This document shows, one piece after another, positions 8,822 to 16,461 of a stretch of 64,000 bases of DNA. The notes under the pieces are model-generated. The model did not search any database. It was given only the letters and a program-made list of their open reading frames with translations, and had not been told where the DNA came from. This DNA comes from Acidovorax sp. GBBC 1281 (GTDB lineage Bacteria; Pseudomonadota; Gammaproteobacteria; Burkholderiales; Burkholderiaceae_C). Each line of letters opens with the position of its first letter. The stretch's first letter is position 1. Made by a program: the position numbers and the translations under genes. Location of the stretch: assembly GCF_028473645.1 (NCBI RefSeq), contig NZ_CP097269.1, forward strand, positions 2,932,001-2,996,000, written 5' to 3'.

Positions 8822-9695
8822 GAGCGTGTTATGAACTTTGCTCCGTGAGAGCGAAGCCAAGGGTAGAGTTTGCAGATGCCCCGCAAGCCCTACCCAACAG
8901 ACGTCAGCGATGAAGAATGGAGCTTCGCTGCGCCTTACCTGACCCTGATGGACCAGCACGCGCCCCAGCGCGAGCATGATCTGCGAGAAGTCTTCAACGC
9001 GCTGCGCTGGCTGGTGCGCGCGGGAGCGCCCTGGCGGATGCTGCCCAACGATCTGCCGCCCTGGGAAGCGGTTTACCAGCAGAGCCGGCGGTGGCTGGAT
9101 GCGGGCTGCTTCGAGGCCATGGTCTCTGATCTGCGCTCCATCATCCGCGTGGCCCAAGGGCGCCAGGGCCAGCCCAGCGCCGTGGTGATGGACGGGCGAA
9201 CGCTGCAATCGAGTTGCGAGAGTGGCCCACGTGCAGGCTATGACGGCTACAAACGCAAGCGAGGCAGCAAGGTGCACATGGCCGTGGACACGCTGGGCCA
9301 TCTCCTGGCGGTACATGTCACGCCGGCCGACGAGCAAGAGCGCGCTCAGGTGCACCAGTTGTGCGAGGACGTGCAGCAGGCCACTGGCCATACGGTGCAA
9401 CGGGCCTGGGCAGACCAAGGCTACACGGGTAAGGCGGCATCCAAGGCGGCGCAGGACAACGGCATCGATCTGCAGATCGTGAAGCTGCCCGAGGCGAAGA
9501 AAGGCTTTGTACTGCTGCCGCGGCGCTGGGTGGTGGAGCGAAGCTTTGGTTGGCTGGCGAGGTTCCGCAGGCTCTCCCGGGACTATGAGCGGTTGCCGCA
9601 AGTGCTCGGCGGGCTGCATTTTCTGGTGTTTGCAGTGCTCATGTTGCCCGCCGCTGCACGGGGGCTAGCTGCGGCGGGAAGTTCATAACACGCTC
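8822..9695 (+). mobile_element. IS5-family insertion sequence, complete (874 bp)
   Basis: The ends are perfect inverted repeats, GAGCGTGTTATGAACTT at the left and its complement at the right (8822-8838 and 9679-9695). They are flanked by a 2-bp TA direct duplication (8820-8821, 9696-9697). Excision in silico restores the reading frame of the interrupted gene, which proves the boundaries. It carries one uninterrupted transposase gene. The 2-bp TA target fits the IS427-like branch of IS5; this subgroup call is inference. Confidence 0.93.
8876..9688 (+). CDS. IS5-family DDE transposase
   Basis: 270 residues from MPRKPYPTDVSDEEW. An N-terminal DUF4096-like helical domain (DLREVFNALRWLVRAGAPWR, LPNDLPPWEAVYQQSRRW) precedes the catalytic domain. 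Catalytic acids appear in VVMDGRT (first Asp), WADQGYTG (second Asp) and RRWVVERSFGWLARFRRLSR (Glu, Y-2-R-3-E-6-K-like region). The stop TAA lies inside the right terminal repeat. The frame is intact, so the element may still be active. ATG at 8870 would add two residues. Confidence 0.93.
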   Translation: MPRKPYPTDVSDEEWSFAAPYLTLMDQHAPQREHDLREVFNALRWLVRAGAPWRMLPNDLPPWEAVYQQSRRWLDAGCFEAMVSDLRSIIRVAQGRQGQPSAVVMDGRTLQSSCESGPRAGYDGYKRKRGSKVHMAVDTLGHLLAVHVTPADEQERAQVHQLCEDVQQATGHTVQRAWADQGYTGKAASKAAQDNGIDLQIVKLPEAKKGFVLLPRRWVVERSFGWLARFRRLSRDYERLPQVLGGLHFLVFAVLMLPAAARGLAAAGSS

Positions 9696-9732
9696 TAAGG
9701 ACAAACCGGAATCCCATGAATTTGACTCGCAT

Positions 9733-10156
9733 TGCTTTGCCTCCTGAAAGGGTTGCATGGCCAGCGTGCGTACCCCTTGGCAGGTGTGAGGCGGCGGGCG
9801 ATGGATGCGAAGCCATGGGGCGGGACGGTTGGCTTCACGGTGGAGTGGAAAACGTGCTTTGGCCCGTGCATGGCCTGGGTTGGCCGAGGTACGGTGGGGT
9901 GTCTGGCGCCGAGCTGGCTTCATGCGCCGCCCAGGTCGTCAGAGCGCCACGAAGGATGGGAGAGAATTTGAAAGACTGTACTTAAAATCAGTGTTTCGAA
10001 CAACCTGAAAATCCCCGAGCGCCAGTGGAGGAATGAATCAGCGCGCAGCAAGTCGTCCGGGCAACGCTGGAAGCAGCGGGTCACGGCAGGCAGCCATCCG
10101 GCCACAAGCCGCCGTTCGTGTGCCACAGTTGGGCTTCCTTTGAATCTTGAATCTGG
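9733..10156. other. Non-coding stretch upstream of the IS-interrupted gene
   Basis: 424 bp without a credible gene. The first bases hold the ribosome-binding site (GGAGG on the minus strand) and presumably the promoter of the broken gene read leftward. Open frames here are short, rich in Arg and Trp, and lack codon structure. The part around 9960-10010 is AT-richer than its surroundings. No terminator or repeat was identified. Confidence 0.5.
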
Positions 10157-10471
10157 ATGTGGCAAATGGGTGTCGTCCGTTGCAAACCAATCACCGCCCC
10201 GTTCTGGGTACGGATAGCCATTGCGCTCGTCTTGGCGTGCGCCTCGACCTTCGTGGCGCTTTGGGTGACATCGGGTGGTTTGGATCCCCAGAACAAAGGC
10301 ACGCTGTTGGCCGCCATCCTGGTCGTTCCTTTGGCTTTCGCTGCAAAGCTGGATTGGCCTTCAGGCGCTTCCATCGCGTTGGCGGGCGTGACCTACTTCT
10401 TATTCTGGATGGGTGCGGTCTGGTGGGTGACGCATGGCTTTGTTGCACAAACCGAATCGAGCGCGTTATGA
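10157..10471 (+). pseudogene. Small membrane protein truncated by an IS903-like element, with an IS-encoded tail
   Basis: 104 codons. About the first 93 (MWQMGVVRCKPITAPFWVRI ... WMGAVWWVTHGF) belong to an unrecognised membrane protein with three hydrophobic segments (about 18-36, 47-64, 74-92). From 10436 the frame enters the left end of the IS, adding VAQTESSAL before TGA/TAA-side termination inside the element at 10469-10471. The native C-terminus is not found on the far side of the IS, so the missing length is unknown. An alternative ATG lies at 10166. No good ribosome-binding site is visible. Confidence 0.5.
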
Positions 10472-11242
10472 CCCCAGCCCCAGGCGCACTCATGCCACAG
10501 CCGCCACCGCGACGGTTTCAGGCCGTCCAAGCTGGCTGAACCGGTTCAGCAGCGCAACTCGGACATGCAGCTCAACCACCTGACGCTCAAACGTTCGTGC
10601 CATGACCCGCTCGCCCAAGCGCTTGAAGCAGTGCATCTTGGTCATTTGCGCCAGCAACTGCGGCAGCATGGGCGCATCTCCAATGGCGTTGCTGGTGACC
10701 TCGATGGCCCGGATCTCCAGTGTCTGAGCATCGATGCCCAAATGAACCTTACGCCATTCGCGCCGGTATTCGGCCCCGTGCCTTTTGCGCTTGCATTCAC
10801 CTTCTCCCAGGAACTTAATGCCTGTGCTGTCCACCAGCAGGTGCAGCGGTGAGCTCCTCGGCTGGTAGTTCAGTTGGACTTGCAGATCCTTTTGGCGCCG
10901 ACAGACCGTGCTGAAGTCAGGGACCGGCCAGTTCACCCCAGCCAGCTTGAGCAGGCTTTGGACCATGCCAAGCGCTTGGCGAAGGGGCTGACCAAACAGG
11001 CACTTGATGCTCAGACAGAACTGGATCGCGGCATCCGAGAACGTTTGGTTGCGACCGCGTTTGCCTTTGGGCTCAGCCAGCCACTGCATCCCCCTATCCA
11101 GCCACATCGTCAGCGATCCACGGGCCTTCAATGCCGCGTTGTACTGTGCCCAGTTTGTCGTGCGGTAGCGGGTCCGCATCTTCTTGCCTTCACTCATCTG
11201 GTCAGACTACCAGCGAGCTGCATCGCTTTGTGCAACAAAGCC
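10436..11242 (-). mobile_element. IS5-family (IS903-group-like) element, copy A, internally deleted, 807 bp
   Basis: Ends carry the inverted repeat GGCTTTGTTGCACAAA (10436-10451 and the complement at 11227-11242), typical of the IS903 group. The transposase reads leftward. No 9-bp target duplication is seen between left flank GTGACGCAT and right flank TTCGAAACC. Element length is about 250 bp below a normal member (about 1.05 kb), owing to an in-frame deletion in the transposase. It appears identical to copy B in inverted orientation. Confidence 0.9.
10490..11197 (-). CDS. Transposase of IS903-like copy A, catalytically incomplete
   Basis: 235 residues against about 310-325 for full-length relatives. 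The N-terminal part (TNWAQYNAALKARGSLTMWL, SDAAIQFCLSIKCLFGQPLR, VPDFSTVCRRQKDL) and first catalytic Asp (LLVDSTGIKFLGEGE) are present. After IGDAPMLPQLLAQ the sequence jumps to MTKMHCFKRLGERVMARTFE, which in relatives directly follows the catalytic Glu (VETKMH). The segment with the second Asp and the Glu is therefore missing without loss of frame. It should be unable to catalyse transposition. Confidence 0.88.
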   Translation of the reverse strand: MSEGKKMRTRYRTTNWAQYNAALKARGSLTMWLDRGMQWLAEPKGKRGRNQTFSDAAIQFCLSIKCLFGQPLRQALGMVQSLLKLAGVNWPVPDFSTVCRRQKDLQVQLNYQPRSSPLHLLVDSTGIKFLGEGECKRKRHGAEYRREWRKVHLGIDAQTLEIRAIEVTSNAIGDAPMLPQLLAQMTKMHCFKRLGERVMARTFERQVVELHVRVALLNRFSQLGRPETVAVAAVA

Positions 11243-11446
11243 TTCGAAACCCAATTCCGTCGCCGCGGACTTGATTTTGCTGAAGATTCTGTTCTTGCAG
11301 GTTTCATTGGAGAAACATTCGGAAACCTCCCGCTGCCACGATTGTGCTGCCATCACCACCCCCTTTTTGATTAACTATTTATTAATCAGTCTACCCAGCA
11401 ATGTTTTGGGAGGGCGCCCTTTCGCCATGCCGATTGGGATGCGCAA
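11243..11446. other. 204-bp spacer between the two inverted IS copies
   Basis: No gene found. The segment is less GC-rich than the genome around it, especially 11370-11395 (TTAACTATTTATTAATC), and contains a weak palindrome there. It carries no recognisable cargo, so the pair does not look like a composite transposon. It may be the remnant of a host intergenic region left after recombination between IS copies. Confidence 0.5.
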
Positions 11447-12253
11447 GGCTTTGTTGCACAAAGCGATGCAGCTCGCTGGTAGTCTGACCAGATGAGTGAA
11501 GGCAAGAAGATGCGGACCCGCTACCGCACGACAAACTGGGCACAGTACAACGCGGCATTGAAGGCCCGTGGATCGCTGACGATGTGGCTGGATAGGGGGA
11601 TGCAGTGGCTGGCTGAGCCCAAAGGCAAACGCGGTCGCAACCAAACGTTCTCGGATGCCGCGATCCAGTTCTGTCTGAGCATCAAGTGCCTGTTTGGTCA
11701 GCCCCTTCGCCAAGCGCTTGGCATGGTCCAAAGCCTGCTCAAGCTGGCTGGGGTGAACTGGCCGGTCCCTGACTTCAGCACGGTCTGTCGGCGCCAAAAG
11801 GATCTGCAAGTCCAACTGAACTACCAGCCGAGGAGCTCACCGCTGCACCTGCTGGTGGACAGCACAGGCATTAAGTTCCTGGGAGAAGGTGAATGCAAGC
11901 GCAAAAGGCACGGGGCCGAATACCGGCGCGAATGGCGTAAGGTTCATTTGGGCATCGATGCTCAGACACTGGAGATCCGGGCCATCGAGGTCACCAGCAA
12001 CGCCATTGGAGATGCGCCCATGCTGCCGCAGTTGCTGGCGCAAATGACCAAGATGCACTGCTTCAAGCGCTTGGGCGAGCGGGTCATGGCACGAACGTTT
12101 GAGCGTCAGGTGGTTGAGCTGCATGTCCGAGTTGCGCTGCTGAACCGGTTCAGCCAGCTTGGACGGCCTGAAACCGTCGCGGTGGCGGCTGTGGCATGAG
12201 TGCGCCTGGGGCTGGGGTCATAACGCGCTCGATTCGGTTTGTGCAACAAAGCC
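11447..12253 (+). mobile_element. IS5-family (IS903-group-like) element, copy B, internally deleted, 807 bp
   Basis: Same length, ends and transposase as copy A, opposite orientation (inverted repeats at 11447-11462 and 12238-12253). Flanks GATGCGCAA and CTTCACCCC show no target duplication, either alone or paired with copy A flanks. The right end has cut the DMT permease gene. The two copies form a near-perfect 807-bp inverted repeat around the 204-bp spacer. Confidence 0.9.
11492..12199 (+). CDS. Transposase of IS903-like copy B, catalytically incomplete
   Basis: Protein identical to that of copy A over all 235 residues, including the deletion junction LLAQ/MTKMH that removes the second catalytic Asp and the Glu. 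The start ATGAGTGAAGGC lies 45 bases inside the element; an internal ATG at codon 7 (MRTRYRTTNW) fits the family start equally well. The identical defect in both copies shows the deletion preceded their duplication. Confidence 0.88.
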   Translation: MSEGKKMRTRYRTTNWAQYNAALKARGSLTMWLDRGMQWLAEPKGKRGRNQTFSDAAIQFCLSIKCLFGQPLRQALGMVQSLLKLAGVNWPVPDFSTVCRRQKDLQVQLNYQPRSSPLHLLVDSTGIKFLGEGECKRKRHGAEYRREWRKVHLGIDAQTLEIRAIEVTSNAIGDAPMLPQLLAQMTKMHCFKRLGERVMARTFERQVVELHVRVALLNRFSQLGRPETVAVAAVA

Positions 12254-12889
12254 CTTCACCCCCCACAGCAGCAATCCACCCAAACCCGTGGCCACGCCCA
12301 GCCAGTTGGCCCATTGCGTCGCGCCCACCTCGGGGTGGCGCTGCACCCAGGCCGAATTGAGGATGGCGAACGCGGTCCAGAAGACCAGCGCCACCAGCAC
12401 GATGCCGATGCCGCGCCACCAATACGCACCGCCGCCCGCCGCCGGCGATCCACCCTCGCCGTGCGGCGCGAACGCCATCAGCGCCAGGCCCGCCAGGGTC
12501 AGGGCCAGCCCCGGCACCAGGGCCGCCCAGCGCAGCCCCTTCGGCTTGCCCAGCAGCATCACCCACACCGGAATGGTGCCGATGATGAGGGCCGGCACCT
12601 CCACCCCCGCATCGCGGATCGCCAGCACCAGCAGCAGGTAGTAGCCGGTGAACCCCAGCACGCTCAGGCCCAGGGCGGCCCCGGCCTGGCGGGCGGTGGG
12701 CCAGCGCACCGCCGGGCGCGTGCCCGGGCGCAGGCCCCACAGCAGCATGCCCACGGCCATGGCGCCATAGGCCACAAAACGGCCGGCGGTGAGGTCCACC
12801 GACGCGAACCCGGCCGCCATGCGTGGCGCGACGAACACCAGCCCCCAGAGCGCGCCCGCGGCGAGCCCTGCCAGGATTCCAGTCAGCAT
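12218..12889 (-). pseudogene. EamA/DMT-family transporter, C-terminus lost to IS insertion
   Basis: About 212 native residues of a drug/metabolite transporter (MLTGILAGLAAGALWGLVFV, then helices through YYLLLVLAIRDAG and ALILIGTIPVW-like sequence), out of about 300 normally. From 12253 the frame enters copy B and ends VKGFVAQTESSAL. Seven or so of ten helices remain, so function is doubtful. ATG 12889 is 8 bp downstream of the SDR stop on the same strand, so it probably belonged to the SDR operon. Confidence 0.82.
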
Positions 12890-12899
12890 CGGCCGGCGG

Positions 12900-13682
12900 T
12901 CAGACCGCGAAACCGTCGTCGGCGGCGATCACCGCGCCGTTCACGAAGTGGCTCTGGTCGCTGGCCAGCATGACGATGAGCGCGTCCAGGTCCTTGGGCT
13001 GGCCCACGCGCTTGCGCGGGAGCATGTCCAGGAGCTTGCGGCCCTGCTCGGTCTGCCAGTGGTGGTGGTTGATCTCGGTGTCGATGTAGCCCGGGCACAG
13101 GGCGTTCACCGTGATGCCGAAGCGGCCCCATTCGAGCGCCATGGCCCGCGTCATGTGCACCACGGCCGCCTTGCTCATGCAGTACGCGCCGATCTGCGGC
13201 AGCACCTTGAGGCCTGCCATCGAGGCGATGTTGATGATGCGCCCGCCGGTGAAGCTGCCCGGCGCCGCCCCGCGCGAGCGCGCCAGCATGCGCTTGCCGA
13301 CCTCCTGCGCCACGAAGAAGGCGCCCTTCACGTTGGTGTCGAAGATGAAGTCGAAATCCTCGGGCTCCACGTCCTGCAGGCGCTGGGTGGTGGAGACGCC
13401 CGAGTTGTTGACCAGGATGTCGATGGAGCCCATCTCCGTCTCGGCATGGGCCACGGCCGCCTTGATGGAGTCGTGGTCGGTCACGTCCAGTTCGATCACA
13501 TGGGCGTCGCCGCCCTCGCCTTCGATGCGCGCGCGCAGCTCCTTGAGCTTTTCCACGCGCCGGCTGGCCAGCACCACGCCGGCCCCTGCGGCGGCCAGCG
13601 TGCGGGCGAACTGCGCGCCGAGCCCGCTCGATGCCCCGGTCACGAAGGCGACGCGCCCTTCCAAATCGATGCTGTAAGCCAT
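12900..13682 (-). CDS. Short-chain dehydrogenase/reductase
   Basis: 260 residues. Rossmann glycine motif TGASSGLG (about 15-22), NNSG (about 93-96), catalytic Ser in INIASMAG and YCMSK (Tyr/Lys about 166-170), and CPGYIDTEI. The Arg pair after strand 2 (ASRRVEK) suggests NADP(H). It is divergent from the ETF-QO gene across a promoter region with a palindrome. The neighbour suggests a role in acyl-CoA or fatty-acid metabolism, which is inference. Start ATGGCTTACAGC with a GGGAT/AAGAGAG-like upstream region is only moderately supported by a ribosome-binding site. Confidence 0.9.
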   Translation of the reverse strand: MAYSIDLEGRVAFVTGASSGLGAQFARTLAAAGAGVVLASRRVEKLKELRARIEGEGGDAHVIELDVTDHDSIKAAVAHAETEMGSIDILVNNSGVSTTQRLQDVEPEDFDFIFDTNVKGAFFVAQEVGKRMLARSRGAAPGSFTGGRIINIASMAGLKVLPQIGAYCMSKAAVVHMTRAMALEWGRFGITVNALCPGYIDTEINHHHWQTEQGRKLLDMLPRKRVGQPKDLDALIVMLASDQSHFVNGAVIAADDGFAV

Positions 13683-13707
13683 GGGATGTCTCTCTTGTCA
13701 GAAAATA

Positions 13708-13719
13708 GAACGATCGTTC
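13708..13719. promoter_or_regulatory. Palindrome GAACGATCGTTC between divergent SDR and ETF-QO genes
   Basis: Perfect 12-bp palindrome in the 139-bp divergent promoter region. Palindromes with an ACGATCGT-type core are common TetR-family operators, including regulators of acyl-CoA metabolism. A TACAAT (-10-like) at 13740-13745 for the rightward gene puts the palindrome next to the -35 position. No TetR-family gene is adjacent. The regulatory role is inferred. Confidence 0.45.
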
Positions 13720-13821
13720 GATTGTCGGTTTTCCGTGAATACAATCTGTCCGACCGACGGACTGCGCGCAGGCCAGTCGCCCGCGGCGGATCACCCATTA
13801 TCAAACCACCACGAGACACCC

Positions 13822-15528
13822 ATGACCCCAGAAGAAATCCTCGCCCAACACGGCCCCCGCGAAGCCATGGAGTACGACGTGGTGGTCGTCGGCGGCGGCC
13901 CCGGCGGCCTGTCCACCGCCATCCGGCTCAAGCAACTCGCCACCGAAAAAGGCCAGGACATCTCGGTCGTGGTGCTGGAAAAGGGCTCCGAGACCGGCGC
14001 GCACATCCTGTCGGGCGCCATCATGGACCCGAAGGCGCTGACCGAGCTGATCCCCAACTGGAAGGAACTGGGCGCGCCGCTCAACCAGCCCGTCACCGAC
14101 GACGCCATGATCTTCCTGGGCGAAAAGTCGTCCTGGCGTACCCCCAATTTCCTGCTGCCGCAGTGCTTTCAGAACCACGGCAACTACATCGTGAGCCTGG
14201 GCAACGTGGTGCGCTGGCTCACCACCCAGGCCGAGAACCTGAGCGTGGAGATCTTCCCCGGCTTTCCGGCCGCCGAAGTGCTCTACAACGAAGACGGCTC
14301 GGTCAAGGGCGTGGCCACCGGCAACCTGGGCGTGAGCAAGGAAGGCGAGCCCACCGCCGACTTCCAGTTGGGCATGGAACTGCACGCCAAGTACACGATC
14401 TTCGCCGAGGGCGCGCGCGGCCACCTGGGCCGCCAGCTCATCAGCCGCTTCAAGCTGGACCAGGGGCGCGACCCGCAGGCCTATGGCATCGGCGTGAAGG
14501 AGCTCTGGGAAATCGACCCCAAGCGCCACCAGCCCGGCTTCGTCATGCACACGGCCGGCTGGCCCATGGACAGCGACACCTACGGCGGCGCGTTCCTGTA
14601 CCACGCCGAGGACAACAAGGTCACGCTGGGCTTCATCACCGGGCTGGACTACTCCAATCCCTACCTCAGCCCGTTCGAGGAATTCCAGCGCTGGAAGACC
14701 CACCCCAACATCCGCTACTACCTGGAAGGCGACGAGGCCAAGGGCATCAAGCCGGCCAAGCGCATCGGCTACGGCGCACGCGCCATCACGGCCGGCGGCC
14801 TGCTGTCGCTGCCCAAGACGGTGTTCCCGGGCGGCGCGCTGGTGGGCTGCGAGGCGGGCTACCTCAACGTGAGCCGCATCAAAGGCAGCCACGCGGCCAT
14901 CAAGACCGGCATGCTGGCGGCCGAGGCGGCCTACGACGCGGTGCACGCGGGGCGCCAGCACGACGAACTCACGGCCTACCCCGAGGCGTTCGAAAAGAGC
15001 TGGCTCTACGCCGAGCTGAACAAGGCGCGCAACTTCAAGGCGTGGTTCAAGAAGGGCCTGGCCACCGCCACGCTCATGAACAGCATCGAGCAATTCGTGC
15101 TCAAGGGCAACATTCCCTGGACGCTGCACCGCGACAAGCCCGACCACGCTTACCTGAAGCCCGCGGCCGAGTGCAAGCCCATCGTGTATCCCAAGCCCGA
15201 CGGCAAGCTCACCTTCGACCGGCTGTCCAGCGTGTTCATCAGCAACACCAACCATGCCGAGAACCAGCCGGCGCACCTGACGCTCAAGGACCCGAGCGTG
15301 CCGGTCAACATCAACCTCGCCAAGTACGCCGGCCCCGAGGCGCGCTACTGCCCCGCCGCCGTGTACGAGTTCGTGCCCGACGAGGCCAAGGGGGGCGATG
15401 CCCAGCGGCTGCAGATCAACGCGCAGAACTGCGTGCACTGCAAGACCTGCGACATCAAGGACCCGACGCAGAACATCGTCTGGGTCACGCCCGAAGGGGG
15501 CGGCGGCCCGAACTACTCCGGCATGTGA
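13822..15528 (+). CDS. Electron transfer flavoprotein-ubiquinone oxidoreductase
   Basis: 568 residues. It passes electrons from ETF (reduced by acyl-CoA and other dehydrogenases) to ubiquinone at the membrane. The FAD-binding motif GGGPGGLSTAIRL follows the start. The C-terminal 4Fe-4S cluster site is seen in YCPAAVYEF plus NCVHCKTCDIKDP (Cys-x2-Cys-x2-Cys), and the terminus GGGGPNYSGM is characteristic. The start was chosen at ATGACCCCAGAAGAA, the usual family N-terminus; the upstream extension is not conserved-looking. Length is normal. An intrinsic terminator follows at 15559. Confidence 0.96.
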   Translation: MTPEEILAQHGPREAMEYDVVVVGGGPGGLSTAIRLKQLATEKGQDISVVVLEKGSETGAHILSGAIMDPKALTELIPNWKELGAPLNQPVTDDAMIFLGEKSSWRTPNFLLPQCFQNHGNYIVSLGNVVRWLTTQAENLSVEIFPGFPAAEVLYNEDGSVKGVATGNLGVSKEGEPTADFQLGMELHAKYTIFAEGARGHLGRQLISRFKLDQGRDPQAYGIGVKELWEIDPKRHQPGFVMHTAGWPMDSDTYGGAFLYHAEDNKVTLGFITGLDYSNPYLSPFEEFQRWKTHPNIRYYLEGDEAKGIKPAKRIGYGARAITAGGLLSLPKTVFPGGALVGCEAGYLNVSRIKGSHAAIKTGMLAAEAAYDAVHAGRQHDELTAYPEAFEKSWLYAELNKARNFKAWFKKGLATATLMNSIEQFVLKGNIPWTLHRDKPDHAYLKPAAECKPIVYPKPDGKLTFDRLSSVFISNTNHAENQPAHLTLKDPSVPVNINLAKYAGPEARYCPAAVYEFVPDEAKGGDAQRLQINAQNCVHCKTCDIKDPTQNIVWVTPEGGGGPNYSGM

Positions 15529-15558
15529 TGCCTCCCCCGCCCTCGCCAGGGCGACCCG

Positions 15559-15585
15559 AAGGGCCTGCTTTGCAGGCCCTTTTTC
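15559..15585 (+). terminator. Intrinsic terminator after the ETF-QO gene
   Basis: Perfect stem AAGGGCCTGC / GCAGGCCCTT with a TTT loop, followed by TTTT. It lies 30 bp downstream of the stop codon. Confidence 0.9.
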
Positions 15586-15721
15586 GTGGCGATTCCGACG
15601 GCCTTTGCAGGAACGCGCCTACAGGGTCGCCCTGCCCTGCCGGCGAGACTGTCTGGCCTTTCCGCGCCGCGCACTGCAGCGCAGCATCAAAACCCACCAC
15701 GCCATCGAAGCAGGAGACCCC

Positions 15722-16324
15722 ATGGCCCGTTCCCCCGCCCCACGCTACCGCACCCACCGTCGCCCGCTCTGGCCCTTGGCCGTGGGCGCAGCCGCCGTGG
15801 GGGCAGCGCTGGCATTCTCGGCCAGCGCATCCGTGCGGGCCCCGCGGGGCGTCGAGGTGGTGGAGGATTTCAACGTGGACCGCTATGCCGGGCACTGGTA
15901 CGAGTTGGCCCGAATCGACCACCGCTTCGAAAAGGGCCTGGTCCAGACCAGCGCCCACTACAGCCGGGGGCCGGACGGATCGGTGCAGGTGCTCAACCGC
16001 GGGTTCGATCCGGCCCGCAAGCGCTGGCGCGAATCGCGCGGCCGGGCGGTGTTCATCGGCCGCCCCGACCAAGCCTCGCTCAAGGTTTCGTTCTTCGGCC
16101 CCTTCTATGGCGGCTACCACGTGGTGGCGCTGGACGAGGACTACCGCTGGGCCATGGTCGTGGGCGCGAGCCTCGACTACCTGTGGATCCTCTCGCGCAC
16201 CCCCACCCTGCCCCGCGGCGTGCGGCCCCGCCTGCTGGCCCAGGCACGCGCGATGGGCGTGGACATGGACCGCATCGTCTGGGTGCCGCAAGATGAGGAC
16301 GGCGCCGTGCGCATCGCGGCCTGA
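15722..16324 (+). CDS. Bacterial lipocalin (Blc-type), secreted or membrane-anchored
   Basis: 200 residues. An N-terminal hydrophobic segment (PLAVGAAAVGAALAFSASAS) serves as signal peptide or anchor; no lipobox Cys is visible, unlike E. coli Blc. The lipocalin core shows the first structurally conserved region DFNVDRYAGHWYELARIDHRFEKG and later DYRWAMVVGASLDYLWILSR (TDY-like and Arg region). Family members bind lipids in the envelope, often under stress. The start has AGGAG seven bases upstream. It stands alone between a terminator and a convergent AsnC-type gene. Confidence 0.9.
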   Translation: MARSPAPRYRTHRRPLWPLAVGAAAVGAALAFSASASVRAPRGVEVVEDFNVDRYAGHWYELARIDHRFEKGLVQTSAHYSRGPDGSVQVLNRGFDPARKRWRESRGRAVFIGRPDQASLKVSFFGPFYGGYHVVALDEDYRWAMVVGASLDYLWILSRTPTLPRGVRPRLLAQARAMGVDMDRIVWVPQDEDGAVRIAA

Positions 16325-16352
16325 CGCGGCGTCAAGCCAACGTTTCACCCCA

Positions 16353-16373
16353 TTGCTACAAAATCAATAGCAA
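16353..16373. repeat. Short palindromic interspersed repeat, copy 1
   Basis: TTGCTA and TAGCAA arms around a 9-base A-rich centre in the 137-bp gap between convergent genes. It belongs to the GCTAT-n7/8-ATAGC family found at four other intergenic sites of this window (28133, 29017, 51185, 59327). There is no T-run after it, so it is not a standard terminator. Confidence 0.6.
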
Positions 16374-16461
16374 CCAAGACAATAAAAACTATGGCAAGTG
16401 GCACTTTTCAGCAAAATCCGCTGGCCGTAGCGCGCTGGAGCCCCGCACAGCCCCTTAACCG

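Larger units (their letters stand above)
7922..9732 (-). pseudogene. Soluble protein of unknown function, interrupted by an IS element and frameshifted
   Basis: The true start is ATG at 9732, with GGAGG eight bases upstream. Codons 1-12 read MRVKFMGFRFVL, then the IS intervenes. Removing the IS and one copy of its TA duplication restores ...FVLKPQGPLSLETFAQALS in frame. The remainder continues to about 8265 (MDFNFFVLHKRTGAGMYQYY, EELEKVKSFEYVVATPEV). One base then appears lost: the frame switches and continues AFKAHTAYIKNRASKITFVAG ... EELLRQCREHRHIFEMPMR to TGA at 7922. The ancestral product was about 340 residues, with no signal peptide or membrane helix. Family not recognised. Its stop overlaps the start of the membrane-protein gene. 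Confidence 0.8.

Noticed and set aside
10436-12253. Composite transposon with two inverted IS ends
   Set aside because: There is no cargo gene in the 204-bp spacer, both transposases lack catalytic residues, and no target duplication surrounds the pair.
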